This document shows, piece by piece, positions 43,101 through 53,570 of a DNA stretch of 64,000 nt; within the stretch, counting starts at the first letter, position 1, and each line of letters opens with the position of its first letter. The position numbers and the translations under genes were made by a program. Source of the stretch: Pollenia angustigena. Lineage: Eukaryota > Arthropoda > Insecta > Diptera > Polleniidae. The notes beneath the pieces are model-generated. The model was not told where the DNA came from, ran no database searches, and saw only the letters and a program-made list of their open reading frames with translations. Where the stretch lies: NCBI GenBank assembly GCA_930367215.1, contig OV884059.1:147806511-147870510 (forward strand), in the 5' to 3' direction.

Positions 43101-46100
43101 GGACAATTTAATGAAAACTTTTTTAAAATTCCGATTTAGCTTGGCAAATTAAATTGTTTCTTGATTCTTGACACATATTGAAAAAGCTTGACAATCAAGC
43201 CAAATCAAGCCCGTCTGGCAACCCTAATCTTACATCTGGTGTACCCCAAGTCTCAGTTCTGGGACCCATTCTCTTCACGTTATACGTTAATGGCTTATCT
43301 AATTATATTGATAACCATATATGTAAATCATTTTTGTTCGCTGATGACGTATTACTTTTGTTTAATGGCGGGAAATCGGAAATTAATAATTTATGTTTAA
43401 ATATCAATGATATTCTTCAACGTTTTCTATATTGGTCTAATGAAAATTGCCCATCTATAAATTCGTCAAAGACTAAAGCTCTTGCTTTTGGTATTAATAA
43501 GCAGCATTTACTTGATTTGAACATACATGTTGGTGAAACATGCGTGAACTTCGTGGATCGGTTGAAGTGTCTAGGAATTTATTTAGATAAATGTTTAAAC
43601 TTTGAGACTCATATTGATAACATTAGCTGGAAAGTTTCAGGGTTAGTGCGGCAACTTTACTCTACGAACAGCGTTGCCATTTTGGTGCCTTTCGGGTATT
43701 TTTTGGTGCTTTTTTGCTTATGCAATACCCGAAATTTTGGTTACCACCCGTTTTTGAAAAGCGGGTATTTATAGTGCTTTTCACAATTTCTCACAGTGCT
43801 TTTAAGTGCCTTTTACAATATTTATTTTTTTTTTTTTGTACCATTTTTTAAAACCTCGATTATATTCAGGATGATTAAGATGAGATTTGCTATTTGGGGT
43901 ACAATTTTGGGAAGGCATATAAAGATTTTAAGGTTTCAAATGATAAAAAAAAGTGATAAAAGAAAGTTGCATTCGTTTTACCAAGAACTTTATTTACGAG
44001 GTTAGAGCTAGGCTTCCTAGCAATTTGGAAATTTTACAAAACGTTTACTTTTTAGCGTTGACAACATATTTTTTTTATTAAAATTTGGGCTGTTTTATAA
44101 AGAATGGTCGGTCACTGCAAATTTTCGGTAATTGCAACAGGCCAGATTCAGAAATAGATTTTAAAATCGTTCGAAATTCATCACAACTTTTAAAAACGGT
44201 CGTTTTGAAATCGATTGATTTTCATCACATACCTGTATATTTAATTTTAAATGAAAATGGTCACCCATCAACGCCATCGCCTTTTTTTAAATTTTGGAGG
44301 TATATAATATTCGGCATAGCCGAATGCAACTTGTTTTGTGTTTAATTAAATTTAAAAAATGGCTTAGTGCTTTTTTACGCTTTTTTTTGTTGAAAATAGT
44401 GCTTTTTAGTGCTTTTTTAAATTTTAAAGTGCTTTTTGCTCTCAAAAAGTTGGCATCACTGTCTACGAATATTTATTTGCCACAACGAATTAAATTGCGT
44501 TTGGCTCATGCAGTTTTAATGCCACAGATCTTATATGGTCTTGAAGTTTTTTCTGGTTCAATGAATTATATAACCTCTAAGTTAGGTCGTATCGCTAACA
44601 CGGTTGTACGGTGCGTTTATGGTGTTCGTAGGAATGATCACATATCTGAATATGTTAAACGCTTCATGGGCTGTTCTTTCGGTAATTTAATAACTTTACG
44701 TAACTTGGTGTTTTTCTATAAAATTATAAAAAGCGGGTTTCCCACGCAACTTTATTCCAAATTTCTTTTTTCCCATTCAACAAGGAACCCTCAAATTATA
44801 TTGCCTAGAATTAACAATGCTTTATTTGAAAGGTCTTTTATTGTAAGAATTGCACGTCGTTTGAACACATTACCCATTGAGCTTCGTGTGTTTTCACACT
44901 CAAATAATGCCTTTCGTGTGAAAATTTTGGCTGTTCTTACGAACTTATAGTGAACAATTCTTCATACTTAATTTAAACGTGATGTTGCTTATATATTTAT
45001 GGGATCAATTGTCTTTTGATATTTTCTATTTAATTCTACTTTTAATATATATATATATATATATAAATGTGCATGTATATGTGTACATATATATATATTG
45101 ATATTTATTTTGGTTTGGGACCTAGGGATTTAAGTCAAATTCTAAATTTAAATAATTTAAATATTTTTAGTATTAACTCAGGTATATTTCTTTGTAATAT
45201 AGTTTATTGGCCTTATGAGGCTTTTATATTACCTGCAATAAATTGAAATTGAAATCTTGCAACTCAATTTTTAAGCAGGTATCTTCAACCGATTGAACTG
45301 AAATTTGAAATTTGGTTAACTTTGTGACGTCATTCTCAATCCAACATGGTAACACACTATGGCCCGTTTTCACAACTTACCGATAGCTAAAGGTTAGATT
45401 TTATTGGCCGTATAAATAGTGTTCCATTATTACAACTTTACTTATACCTACCAGGTAGAATAAACCTTATTTAACTTAATCGTTCACTTAAGGTTACAGT
45501 AAAGTTTTAATAATAGAACACTTTTTATAAGGCCGGTTAAAGTCTACTTTTAGCTATTGGTAAGTTGTGAAAACGGGCCTATGGGTATCAAATGAAAAAG
45601 CTTGATAAGGATAACTCGAAAATAAAGTCACTTCACTCTTAAGAGTGAGCTGCGTAAAGTTACTCTAAATTCAACAGGGTGGAACACACAAGATGGCGGA
45701 CCAATTATTTTTAAAGCATTCCTACAATATGGGTATCAAATCAAAGGGCTTGCTGACAATATGTCGTAAAAATCCAATGACGGACTTAGTTTTTAATGCT
45801 TGGCTACAATATGGGTATCAAATGAAAGGACTGCGAATACGAATGCGAGTTTTAAATAATTAAAAGCAAACAAATTTTTATTTTCATGTGCTAATAAGAA
45901 AAAAAATTAACTTTCGCTTTAAACTTTTACACCATTTATATAATATAAAAAGTTGTCGTGAAATTTACTTGTGTAAAAAAACAAGTTAATAAAATAACTT
46001 GATGTGATTGATTTTAACTAAAGTTTGTTTTTTAATTAGTAGTTTTTATTAAAAGGCCCTAACCTAGCATTTACACATGCCACTGCCAGTTCGAAAAACT

Positions 46101-48318
46101 CAATACACTCACACTTTTTTACTAATACACTCACATTTTTCGCAATGGCAGCTCCAGTGGCAGCAAAAATTGCATGCGAGTGGAAATTTGGCACTTGCAT
46201 GCCACTAAATGTCAAAACGATAAGCAATGTTACCCTGTTAAAAATTTAATGCAAATTTACTGGATTGTTGTAAAGTTGTAAATTATGTTTTAACTTGTTA
46301 AAAGTATAAAGGAAAATCACGATGGGTAGTGCAAAGTGTGCAAACGATGCAAATGCGTGCAAAAAAACACACATTTGCACAACACAACAACAAAATGTAC
46401 GTATTTGCAATTTGCTCTTTTTTACTTCGTTTGCACTAAAAAAAACCATGAGCAAAGTTAGTAGTGCATATTTGCTCAGTTGCAAACAAATGTTAACAAT
46501 AACATTTGACATATTAAGTGACATATTGATTTTAAAAAAACTTATAAATTGAACATTTTCGCAGATTGTTAAATAAAATAGAGAATTAAATTTAAATTAA
46601 TTAAAAAGAAAACATTTATTTTAATTTGCTTGTGTATAATTGTAAACAAATGCAGATTTTTTACAGTGCTGCCAGAAGTTTTTAGTGTTGCCAGAATACA
46701 TTTTTAGAAAAATAGCATATTTGCACAAAAATAAAAGTGGTATGCTCACGATTGACAGTCGTGATTACCCATATTATTATGATAAATTTTTTGAAACGCT
46801 CATTAATAAAAGCAAGTTTGTTAATTATAGAGCATTAATATTGTTTAAATAATGCTTATATAAATAAATGAACAAATTTCCCCAAAAATGTCCCAATATT
46901 ATTAACTCGGTAACTCTATTTTGTTTTCTGGTACTTTTTTTTTTAATTTGAGAAGTAAACAAATTTGCTCGAGTGGACGCTTCATCGAAATTTTGAAAAT
47001 GAACGCGCAGTGGCATATGTAAACACAAAAGCCAATGGCATGAGATTCGACTATTTCGAACAAAGTTTCTTTGATAATATGTATAGAGTAGTGGCATGCC
47101 ACTAATTGCATGTGTAAAGGCATGGTAAGAGCTCGGTTATGTAATCGAAGAAATTAATAAATAAATCGTAAATAGATTTTGTGGGAAAAATTGATTTTTT
47201 GCAATCGCATTTAGGAATTTATACTGAAATCGATTATTGGGCTTTTATAATCGATTTTTTAGTTTTATCAAAATTTTGATAATTTTGGCAATTTTTAATT
47301 TTAATCTTATTTAAATCGATAAATTATAGGCATGCACAATAGAAAATATTTTTTTTAAGCGTACATACGTCTGTAGGAATGCTTTTTCAAGTTGTAGTTT
47401 CACGTATTTACTTATTAGTACCCCATGATATTTATTTATTTATTGCTTGTAATACAAAAAGCCTTCAAGGCCAAAGTGCATTACTGGAATATTTCGTACA
47501 TTTTGTATTGAAAATATTATAACATATAAAATATTATAATTATTATAATTAAAAATATTATAAACTAAGTTATATCATTCTACAAAAAAAATTCAAGAAT
47601 AAAAACAAAATTTAAAGAATAATTATTCATGAGGTATTTAAGGTTTGCAAATTGTGTAATATTAATACTAGTATGCCTATAGTAATCCCTTAACAAAACA
47701 GAAACACTCCTAATGAATAAAGGGAAGAACGAATTCTTTATAAAATTACAATTTCGGTTATGGGTATACGATGCAATCCTTTAAAATTACAGTTAATTAA
47801 ACTAATATCCAAAAAGCTTATCAGTGAAGGCAAAAAACAAGAATCAGGTTTGTAAAAGAAAACTATATAAAAAGTAAAACTCTCCAGACTTCCAACTTTA
47901 ATATAAGGGCTCTGTGAGCGATATTTAAATCTAGTTATAAGCAGAGTGAAAAAACAAGAAGTATGTTATTTAATAGTTACTTAGCAAAGAAACAGTCGCC
48001 ACCGATCAGGAACTACTGTCATAATCCTTTGAAATACTATCCATACATTCAGGCTTGTCAAAGAAATCAATTCCGATTAAAACAGTGATTTCGTTTAATG
48101 TGAAGCCAGATACGAAATCACTTCCACTTTCGATGGGAATTAATTTATGTGACATGCCTGATTGACTACAGAAGAAAGAACACAATTTAAATATGTGAAA
48201 TGTACATGCACTCGTTCATCTAAAGGCCATCTACACACTGTAAAAATCTTCAATTTCTCTAGTAGTTTGCAAAAAAAAAAAAAAATGCTTGTGTATCCTA
48301 TATACATATATATATATG

Positions 48319-48378
<60 letters not shown>

Positions 48379-51300
48379 TGTGATATAAGGTATAAAGTTT
48401 GCAAATTAATCTTAAACAATTTTGAAATCGATTTTAAAACCGACTTTGAGGTTCGATTCGATTTTGGAATTTATTTCCCATTCGCTAGTTGACAGTCAGT
48501 AATGTGTTATCTTTTAAAAATCATCTGTTAACAGCCGGATATTAGCTAACTTCGTTATAATAATGGCCCTTAATAGGTTAATAATTTGAATATACATTTT
48601 GAACATATATCCAGAAAGATCTAAGCAAAAGTTTTAAAATGACACTAATATTGGCCATATAAGTTCAGAAATGTAGTGGGAAATCGCATATAAGTATATA
48701 CATATAAAACTATTCAATTGCTACACTTGACATTTTATTTAAAAAAAATGCAATTTGGTGTATGTTTCTTAAAAATTTTGCTCCCGTAGAGGGTTGCTTG
48801 CTTTATTCTAAAATACTCACCCTTTTCGGGAGTAAAATTTTAAAGAAACAGACACGAAATTGTATTTTTTTAAATAAAATGTCACAAAAAGAAAACAGCA
48901 TTTAACTTTATTTTCCTTTTATACCCTTTACCACAATTAGTTGTGAAGTGGTTATACTAAATTTGTCATTCCGTGTTGAAAACACGCTCACTTTCGAAAA
49001 ACTCAAAATAAATAAATTTGTTGGCAAATTGCTTGTAGTTATCCTAAGCAGTTTGGGATTGAAAACAGCAAAATTGGTTCAGTATGATCAGAGCTATGAA
49101 TCCAAATTTGGAACCACCACCTAAAAAAAAATTATAATTTTTTGATATTCTTTAATTAGGCTTGAGTTTATTAAATTTAATATTCATTAAATTATTTTCA
49201 CTGAGGGAAGGAATTTTACAACTTGGAATTTTTATTAAAATTTATTGATAATTTTTCGTGGCTGAGATGGGATTTGAACCCGGGTTGATCTTTATATGTT
49301 TCAAGAAACACCACTTTCTATCGTCGGAAGATCTTTGAGTTCGTGAAATTTACTTGTGTAAATTTTAATAAAAATTCCAAGTTGTAAAATTCCTTCCCTC
49401 AGTGAAAATAATTTAATGAAAATTAAATTTGATGAACTCAAGCCTAATTAAAGAATATCAAAAAATTAAAAATTAACAGTTCAACTAAAAATCAAAATTG
49501 TTCTTAATTTATAATTTTGTTACAAAAACTAACATAAATGGTGTAAAAATGCACAGAATGATATAAGAGTTTGCAAAAATTCGTTTTATGCGACTTGAAA
49601 TCACGCTGTAAAATTTCGTAAAGATCCGTCCATAATTTACACTAGGCTCCATATCAGTCTACTCCCGGAAAATAGTATAGTACGCCTAAAACCCTAAGTA
49701 ACAACGCTATCATATCATTTTGGAACGTCACAGCTAAATAGGACTAGAAATTACACTGTAAAGTTTCGTGAAGATCGGTCCATAATTTACCCTAGGCCCC
49801 ATATAAACCCTACTTCCGGAAAACAGTTTAGTACGCCTAAAACCGTAAAAAATAATGCTAGCATAACAAAATTTGGTACGCCAGTTTTATAGAACTTGAA
49901 ATGAAACTGTGAAATTTCGTGGAGATCGGTCCATAATTTACCCTAGGCCTTATATAAAACCTACTTCCGGAAAAGAGTTAAGTACGCCTTAATTAACAAT
50001 GCTATCATAATAGCAATTGGAATGTCACAGTTTTGTAGGTCTGAAAATTACACTGTGAAATTTCGTGAAGATCGGTCCATTATTTACCCTAGGCTCCACA
50101 TAAAGACCACTCAGTTAAAATAATTAAATACGCCTAAAACCGTAGCGGATATAGATAGGCCCCCTTCACCGACAACAACAGTCTGTACAAATTTTTTTTT
50201 ATTATTAGCTTCACATTGCCAACAAAAAGTCTTATGCAATTTTGTGATATACGGCCCATAATTTAGATCCCATTTTCTGAAATTCTGAAATTCAATGCAA
50301 ACGCTAAAAGTAATTGTTCCTCTGTATTGAAATTTATGTTTTTTTAATACCAGAAATCACTCTGCAGAATTTTGGGATGATAGTTCATAACTTACCATAG
50401 CTACACTATAAATTCCCCTCCTGAACATTGTTTAAGTTCGGCTTAAACTGTTACGAATCATGATATTTTACTCAAGCTATTACTGTTCTTAACGTGAAAA
50501 AGAAGAAGGAAAGGCGAGAATTTTGTATTGTGTTATATAATATTAGGTATATGTTTATAAATATATATTTATTCTTATTTGACCTTTATTTTATAATTAC
50601 TTTTAATTATTGAAGCTTGAAAAAATAAAAAATATTTCCTTTTATAAGCTGTTCGTACTTTTGAAAGTTCTGTCGCAAGTTTAAAGCGCCAACTTTGGGC
50701 GTTTAAACTTGGAAACAAAATTAAATAATCGACTACCCAAAAACGAATTTCAAAGATTAGTTCTAATTTAATCGCTGATCTTTATGTCAAAAACTGGCTC
50801 TAACTTGTTATTTTTAAACCTTCTATCACCCTATTTGGAACAAGTCCAGTTTACCAACGCAGCTCCAAATAAAAAAAAAAAAATACATAGGGTAATAGAA
50901 AATCGAAAAATAAGAAAAAATAATATGGCAAAATTTTCGGAAACGCATAGTTTCCGAGTTATGGACCTCTCAAGTTTTCATATAAACTTGCGATTTCCCT
51001 CTACATTTTTGAACGTATGTATATGGCCAATATTGGTATTATTTGAAAGCATTTGAACAGATATTTCTGGAAATGCAAAATTTATTTAAAACTTTTTAGC
51101 TCCTAATACAGTTTCTACAAAATGTTTATCAGAATGTTACGGTGCACTACGTATTAAAAATGTAATCAAATAAACCACAGCTTCTCTAAATAAAGCTTCT
51201 CTGCATAGCCGGTCGCAAGAATTTTATCCTCTATGGTATAACAAACACCGGCTTCGCTAACTTAAGCTTTTCTGAATAGCCGGCCTTCTGCCGGGCGCAA

Positions 51301-52174
51301 GGATTCTCTCCTCTATGGTATGACAAATACCGGCTTCGCTAACTAAAGGCTCTTTGCATAGCCGGCCTTCGGCAGGGCACAAGGATTTTCTCCTCTATGG
51401 TATAACAAACACTGGCTTCGCTAAATAAAGCTTCTCCGCATAGCCTGCTCCTTAATCCTTAATGGATTAATAATTTTTAAATAAAATGTTTATATCTAGA
51501 AAAATTTATTCAAAAGCTTTTCAATAATACCAATATTGGCTATACGTTCAAAAATGTAGTCGGAAATCGCAAATTTATATGAAAACTCCAAAGGTCCATA
51601 ACTCTGAAACTATGCGTTTCCGAGAATTTTGTCATTTTATTTTTTCTTATTATTTATCAATTTCCTATAACCCTATGTACTTTTTTTTTATTTGGAGCTG
51701 CGTTAGTAAACTGGACTTAAGACCCCTATTTACTTCATTCCTTTATTTAGAACTGCTTTAAACTAGATTAAATCAAAATTTGATAAAGGTAACTTTGTTC
51801 AATGTAACGTAGGGCTTTTTTGAAATCATATAACGATATGTATTTTTACTTACAAATTTTATATAAAGTTTAATCATTCGCCTATCTTGCTTATATATTT
51901 CGTCACTTTCAAATTTAGCCAAACATTTCGATAACACTTCTTGTAATCCCGATTCTTTTCCACCAGATGGAAAGCTTTGTTCAATCCATTCTATATAGTT
52001 ATACCAAACCGATAGTGGATCGTCACCACTGTAGTCGTGAATTTCTTTTTCAAATACTTTTCGCTGAACCAGCAACTCCTGAGGCGATTCTACATTTAGG
52101 GATGCATGTAATATACTTGCATTGCGTCCCTGTGCCAATGGCTGTATATTCTCCTTAGCATCATCAAAATCCAT
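40177..52174 (-). CDS. BubR1: BubR1 spindle checkpoint protein, N-terminal exons only: join(51854..52174, 40177..40563)
   Basis: Exon 1 (51854-52174, 107 codons) starts MDFDDAKENIQPL with a KEN box at residues 7-9, the APC/C-Cdc20 contact, and enters the Mad3/BUB1 region (DPLSVWYNYIEWIEQSFPSG). It ends AAATTT|GTAAGT. Exon 2 (40177-40563, 129 codons) begins after TTTTAG with IDSHKDPAECYQQLFNAGIG and continues TMVADFYMAWAYWYDLAG, RKADEIFCRGIACRAQPLEE, the TPR-like fold of the family. It ends at a GTATGT donor. The join is phase 0 and reads KLYIKF-IDSHKDP. BubR1 delays anaphase when kinetochores are unattached. GLEBS, second KEN and kinase-like regions are not in the window, so the gene must continue left of base 1 or in missing DNA. 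Confidence in family is high; BubR1 versus Bub1 rests on the KEN box. Confidence 0.9.
41513..41820 (+). pseudogene. LINE ORF1 N-terminal fragment
   Basis: The reading MHKPTTRQSTAKNLSP..., then serine-rich SSSSLSKCRGRGSTPSGRK and SVSRSLISGPSEESVRSD, is a low-complexity Ser/Arg-rich N-terminus of the kind common in LINE ORF1 proteins. It changes into RT sequence in another frame at about 41820-41835. The role is inferred from position and composition only. Confidence 0.5.
42285..43226. mobile_element. hAT-like nonautonomous element, 942 bp, 8 bp TSD
   Basis: The ends are TAGGCTTGCCAGA and TCTGGCAACCCTA, flanked by exact ATCTTACA (42277-42284, 43227-43234). It carries subterminal AAGCTTGAC repeats on both sides and encloses a tRNA-like SINE. 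It splits the LINE copy 5 RT. No transposase. Confidence 0.9.
42600..42684 (-). repeat. tRNA-derived SINE-like head
   Basis: On the minus strand: GTCCCGGTAGACTAATTGAT, then a variable region and a T-arm-like GTGGG-TTCGGTT-CCCGC with a complete 5 bp stem, ending CCAGCC followed by about 16 A. The B-box resembles GGTTCGANTCC. It is likely a SINE head or an old tRNA pseudogene; the anticodon arm is not clean. Confidence 0.6.
43669..44461. mobile_element. hAT-like nonautonomous element, 793 bp, 8 bp TSD
   Basis: The ends are CAGCGTTGCCATTTTGG and AGTTGGCATCACTG, flanked by exact TCTACGAA (43661-43668, 44462-44469). Internal 'AGTGCTTTT' phrases repeat near both ends. Part of its interior (about 44145-44235) recurs at 63650-63740. 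It splits the LINE copy 5 C-terminal region. Confidence 0.9.
45361..45579. mobile_element. PIF/Harbinger-like MITE (GGCCCGTTTTCACAACTTAC ends)
   Basis: GGCCCGTTTTCACAACTTAC and its inverse bound 219 bp, with TAT on both sides (45358-45360, 45580-45582). The arms are imperfectly inverted over about 80 bp, including a TAACCTTTAGC-type block. Confidence 0.8.
45583..45860. repeat. Diverged repeats with ATGGGTATCAAATGAAA
   Basis: ATGGGTATCAAATGAAA-like text occurs at about 45582, 45729 and 45814, a motif common in insect dispersed repeats. Units are too diverged to set an exact period. Confidence 0.6.
46058..47125. mobile_element. Possible DNA transposon relic with inverted CATGCCACT segments
   Basis: TAGCATTTACACATGCCACTG at about 46065 and GTGGCATGCCACTAATTGCATGTGTAAA at about 47091-47118 look like diverged inverted ends, with further GCATG...GTGGCA blocks inside. 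No transposase and no clear target duplication. The element call is tentative. Confidence 0.35.
47430..47990 (-). mobile_element. Probable LINE 3' end (copy 7), minus strand
   Basis: At 47433-47475 the minus strand reads GCCTTGAAGGC, then TTTTTGTATTACAAGC and AATAAATAAATA, the same hairpin-plus-tail layout as the other LINE 3' ends in this window. A degenerate frame upstream could be a LINE C-terminus, but no firm motif was seen. Confidence 0.5.
48301..48373. repeat. (TA)n microsatellite
   Basis: A nearly pure TA run of about 70 bp. Open frames across it (repeated Ile-Tyr) are not genes. Confidence 0.95.
48374..49141. other. AT-rich intronic stretch
   Basis: 48725-48895 contains an inverted pair: AAAATGCAATTTGGTGTATG...TCTTAAAAATTTTGCTCCCG and its approximate inverse ending at 48882. 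TTTATACCCTTTACCACAA near 48920 followed by TTTGTCATTCCGTG is a phrase typical of dipteran dispersed repeats. No gene is seen. Confidence 0.5.
49142..49466. repeat. Palindromic tRNA-like repeat, third member of the array family
   Basis: TTAATTAGGCTTGAGTTTATTAAAT at the left and its inverse ATTAAATTTGATGAACTCAAGCC at the right bound inverted arms of about 90 bp. These arms match the AATTAGGCTTAAGTTCATC end of the array units. A tRNA-like T-arm, CCGGG-TTCAAAT-CCCAT, lies on the minus strand near 49263-49285. Confidence 0.7.
49560..50180. repeat. Tandem repeat, period about 148 bp, four to five units
   Basis: The phrase TTTCGTGAAGATCGGTCCAT recurs at about 49613, 49765, 49914 and 50060, followed each time by AATTTACCCTAGGC and, in most units, ACTTCCGGAAAA and AGTACGCCTAAAACC. 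A decayed further unit may extend to about 50440. No coding sequence. Confidence 0.8.
50181..50837. other. Stretch with no recognised feature
   Basis: Apart from decayed repeat units to about 50440, nothing is recognised. Confidence 0.4.
50838..51720. mobile_element. Foldback element with minisatellite core
   Basis: AAGTCCAGTTTACCAACGCAGC (50838) and GCTGCGTTAGTAAACTGGACTT (to about 51720) bound inverted arms of roughly 215 bp (about 50838-51058 and 51505-51720). The arms match well with small indels. Between them lies a tandem repeat (51187-51450). Confidence 0.8.
51187..51450. repeat. Minisatellite, about 81 bp units
   Basis: Three to four units with TCCTCTATGGTATAACAAA, CCGGCTTCGCTAA and GCATAGCCGGCC. 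GC-rich in an AT-rich region. It sits between the arms of the foldback element. Confidence 0.8.
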
Positions 52175-53002
52175 TTTTTTTAATATAAAAAACTTAAGAA
52201 AAAATATTATTTTTTATATAAATGAAAAACAAAGTGCGCTTAATTTGAATTTTAGGCATTAAAGTAAAGTTGGCTGCAGTTGATAATAAAATAATGATGC
52301 CAGAATATTTTTCAATATTTGCCATAATTTGCTGTTATAGCCAGGGCTGTCAGGTGTAGCGATTTCTCGCCAAACGTGGCGATTTTCATACATGTTTGGC
52401 GACCTAATATTTGATCTGGCGACAAGGCGATTTATAAAATAGTAAAAATCGCCAACTTGCTATTTTTGATGACATTTGAATTTGTTTTGAAATTCGTTAA
52501 ATTCAATACTTAGAAATAGTATTATTTTAATTCTCGTATTTTTATGAATGAAATTTCAGGCAATCATATGTATGATAGGTTTTTGAAGGTATGTTCAAAT
52601 AGCTAAAGAAGGTAATAAAAATCTTCTAGAAAAGTGTTTTTTATATATAAAAATCCATAAGTAGAATTCCTTAAAACACTAATATGTGTTAAGTCTATAA
52701 AAATTTTCACATTATACGTGTATGTATGTGGCGATTTATTATCACAGATAAAATATGTTGTTGTTAGTGATATTTTAAAGATTGTAGTGGGGAATGTAAG
52801 AAAAGATAAACTCACTGTTTATTGTTGATGTTTTTGTTTAAACTTTGATATTATTACAAGTAGAACTGTTGCATTTAATTCTTAAACGCTTAACAGTTTT
52901 ATTTGGTTTAATATCTTTAGTTTTTCTAAAATCTTTGGATGAAGTTTCCTAAGCAACCAGTGAAATGCGCATTGGAATAGTTTATCCCATCAACAATAAA
53001 TT
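52175..53002. other. BubR1 5' flank
   Basis: It should hold the BubR1 promoter and 5' UTR; no core motif could be assigned. A hAT-like terminus CAGGGCTGTCAGGTGTAGCG begins at about 52344, only 170 bp upstream of the start codon, but no right end was found. Confidence 0.45.
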
Positions 53003-53570
53003 TCAGACAAATCGCGACCTCCCAACAAGATATGAGAATATAAGTTTACAGGCGGATTTTGAAAAATTAAATTCATTTCTAAGTTTCATTATTAAAGTAT
53101 GATAAGAAACAGAGCCAAAAGCATTAGAAAGATCAAGCGAAATTAGGGTGGTAAGTTTATTCTCATTCAAGTGTTTACGAATTCTATCTGTAAGAGATAG
53201 AAGCATCGAAGTAGAAATATAACCGCTACGAAATGCATACTGTCCCTTGTACAAACGAGATGATATCGAATTAAGCATTTGATCTCTCATAATATGTTCT
53301 AAAACTAATGTTGGAAGTATAGAGATAGGCCTTAAATCACCTGGTTCATTAATTACTTTAGATTTCGGTAAAGGGATCACTTTAGCAGTTTTCCAACAAG
53401 AAGGAAAACTAGATGTTATTAAGAAAGCATTAAAAAGAATTAAATTTGATATCACAAGATAGACCACCTTAATCAGACGTATTCCAATATTATCAACACC
53501 AACAGAATTCGATTTAACTTTGAGTAACGCATCTGCAACTTCCGGTTCCGATGTAATGTGTTTTATATAT
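53003..53570 (-). pseudogene. LINE copy 6 ORF2, RT fragment
   Basis: The minus reading EVADALLKVKSNSVGVDNIG, ITSSFPSCWKTAKVIPLPK, RPISILPTLVLEHIMRDQM, LISLDLSNAFGSV and SYLVGRSRFV covers RT fingers and palm up to just before the GVPQG motif, where it stops at 53003. It belongs to the same family as copies 1-5. Truncated on both sides; the sequence at 53571-53750 is not LINE-like. Confidence 0.8.

Larger units (their letters stand above)
41826..44950 (+). pseudogene. LINE copy 5 ORF2, RT and C-terminal parts
   Basis: RT starts in the motif TFPSSWKTARVVPIPKSKN and continues RPISILPALSKAVEHI and LVSLDLTKAFNSV to 42276. After a hAT-like element it resumes at 43235 with SGVPQVSVLGPILFTLYVNG (a PQG>PQV change), FADDVLLLF and VDRLKCLGIYLD. 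A second hAT-like element follows the LYSTN segment at 43660, and the end resumes at 44470 with IYLPQRIKLRLAH, YGLEVFSGS and NAFRVKILAVLTNL. The endonuclease and the RT N-terminus are deleted. Confidence 0.85.
41470..45257 (+). mobile_element. CR1/L2-group LINE copy 5, internally deleted
   Basis: It has a 5' UTR-like leader, an ORF1 N-terminus, an abrupt jump to RT at about 41820, an RT broken by two hAT-like insertions, a stop at about 44948-44950, a 3' UTR with AT microsatellite, a GCCT-TATG-AGGC hairpin near 45210 and an ATTGAAATTGAAAT tail ending about 45257. The 5' boundary is an estimate. Confidence 0.8.
40564..51853 (-). other. BubR1 intron 1 (11.3 kb), transposon-filled
   Basis: Donor GTAAGT at 51848-51853 and acceptor TTTTAG ending at 40564 (minus strand) define the intron. 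It holds LINE copy 5 with two hAT-like elements, a PIF-like MITE, several tandem repeats, a foldback element and a tRNA-like palindrome. The segment 40565-41470 has no recognised element. Confidence 0.85.

Noticed and set aside
46236..46552. 92- and 76-codon open frames on opposite strands
   Set aside because: Low-complexity GCAAA/TTTGC repeats explain both; no homology recognised.
48162..48492. Open frames rich in Ile-Tyr on both strands
   Set aside because: They are generated by the TA microsatellite.
52603..52815. 70-codon minus-strand open frame near BubR1
   Set aside because: AT-rich, no motif, no splice context linking it to BubR1.
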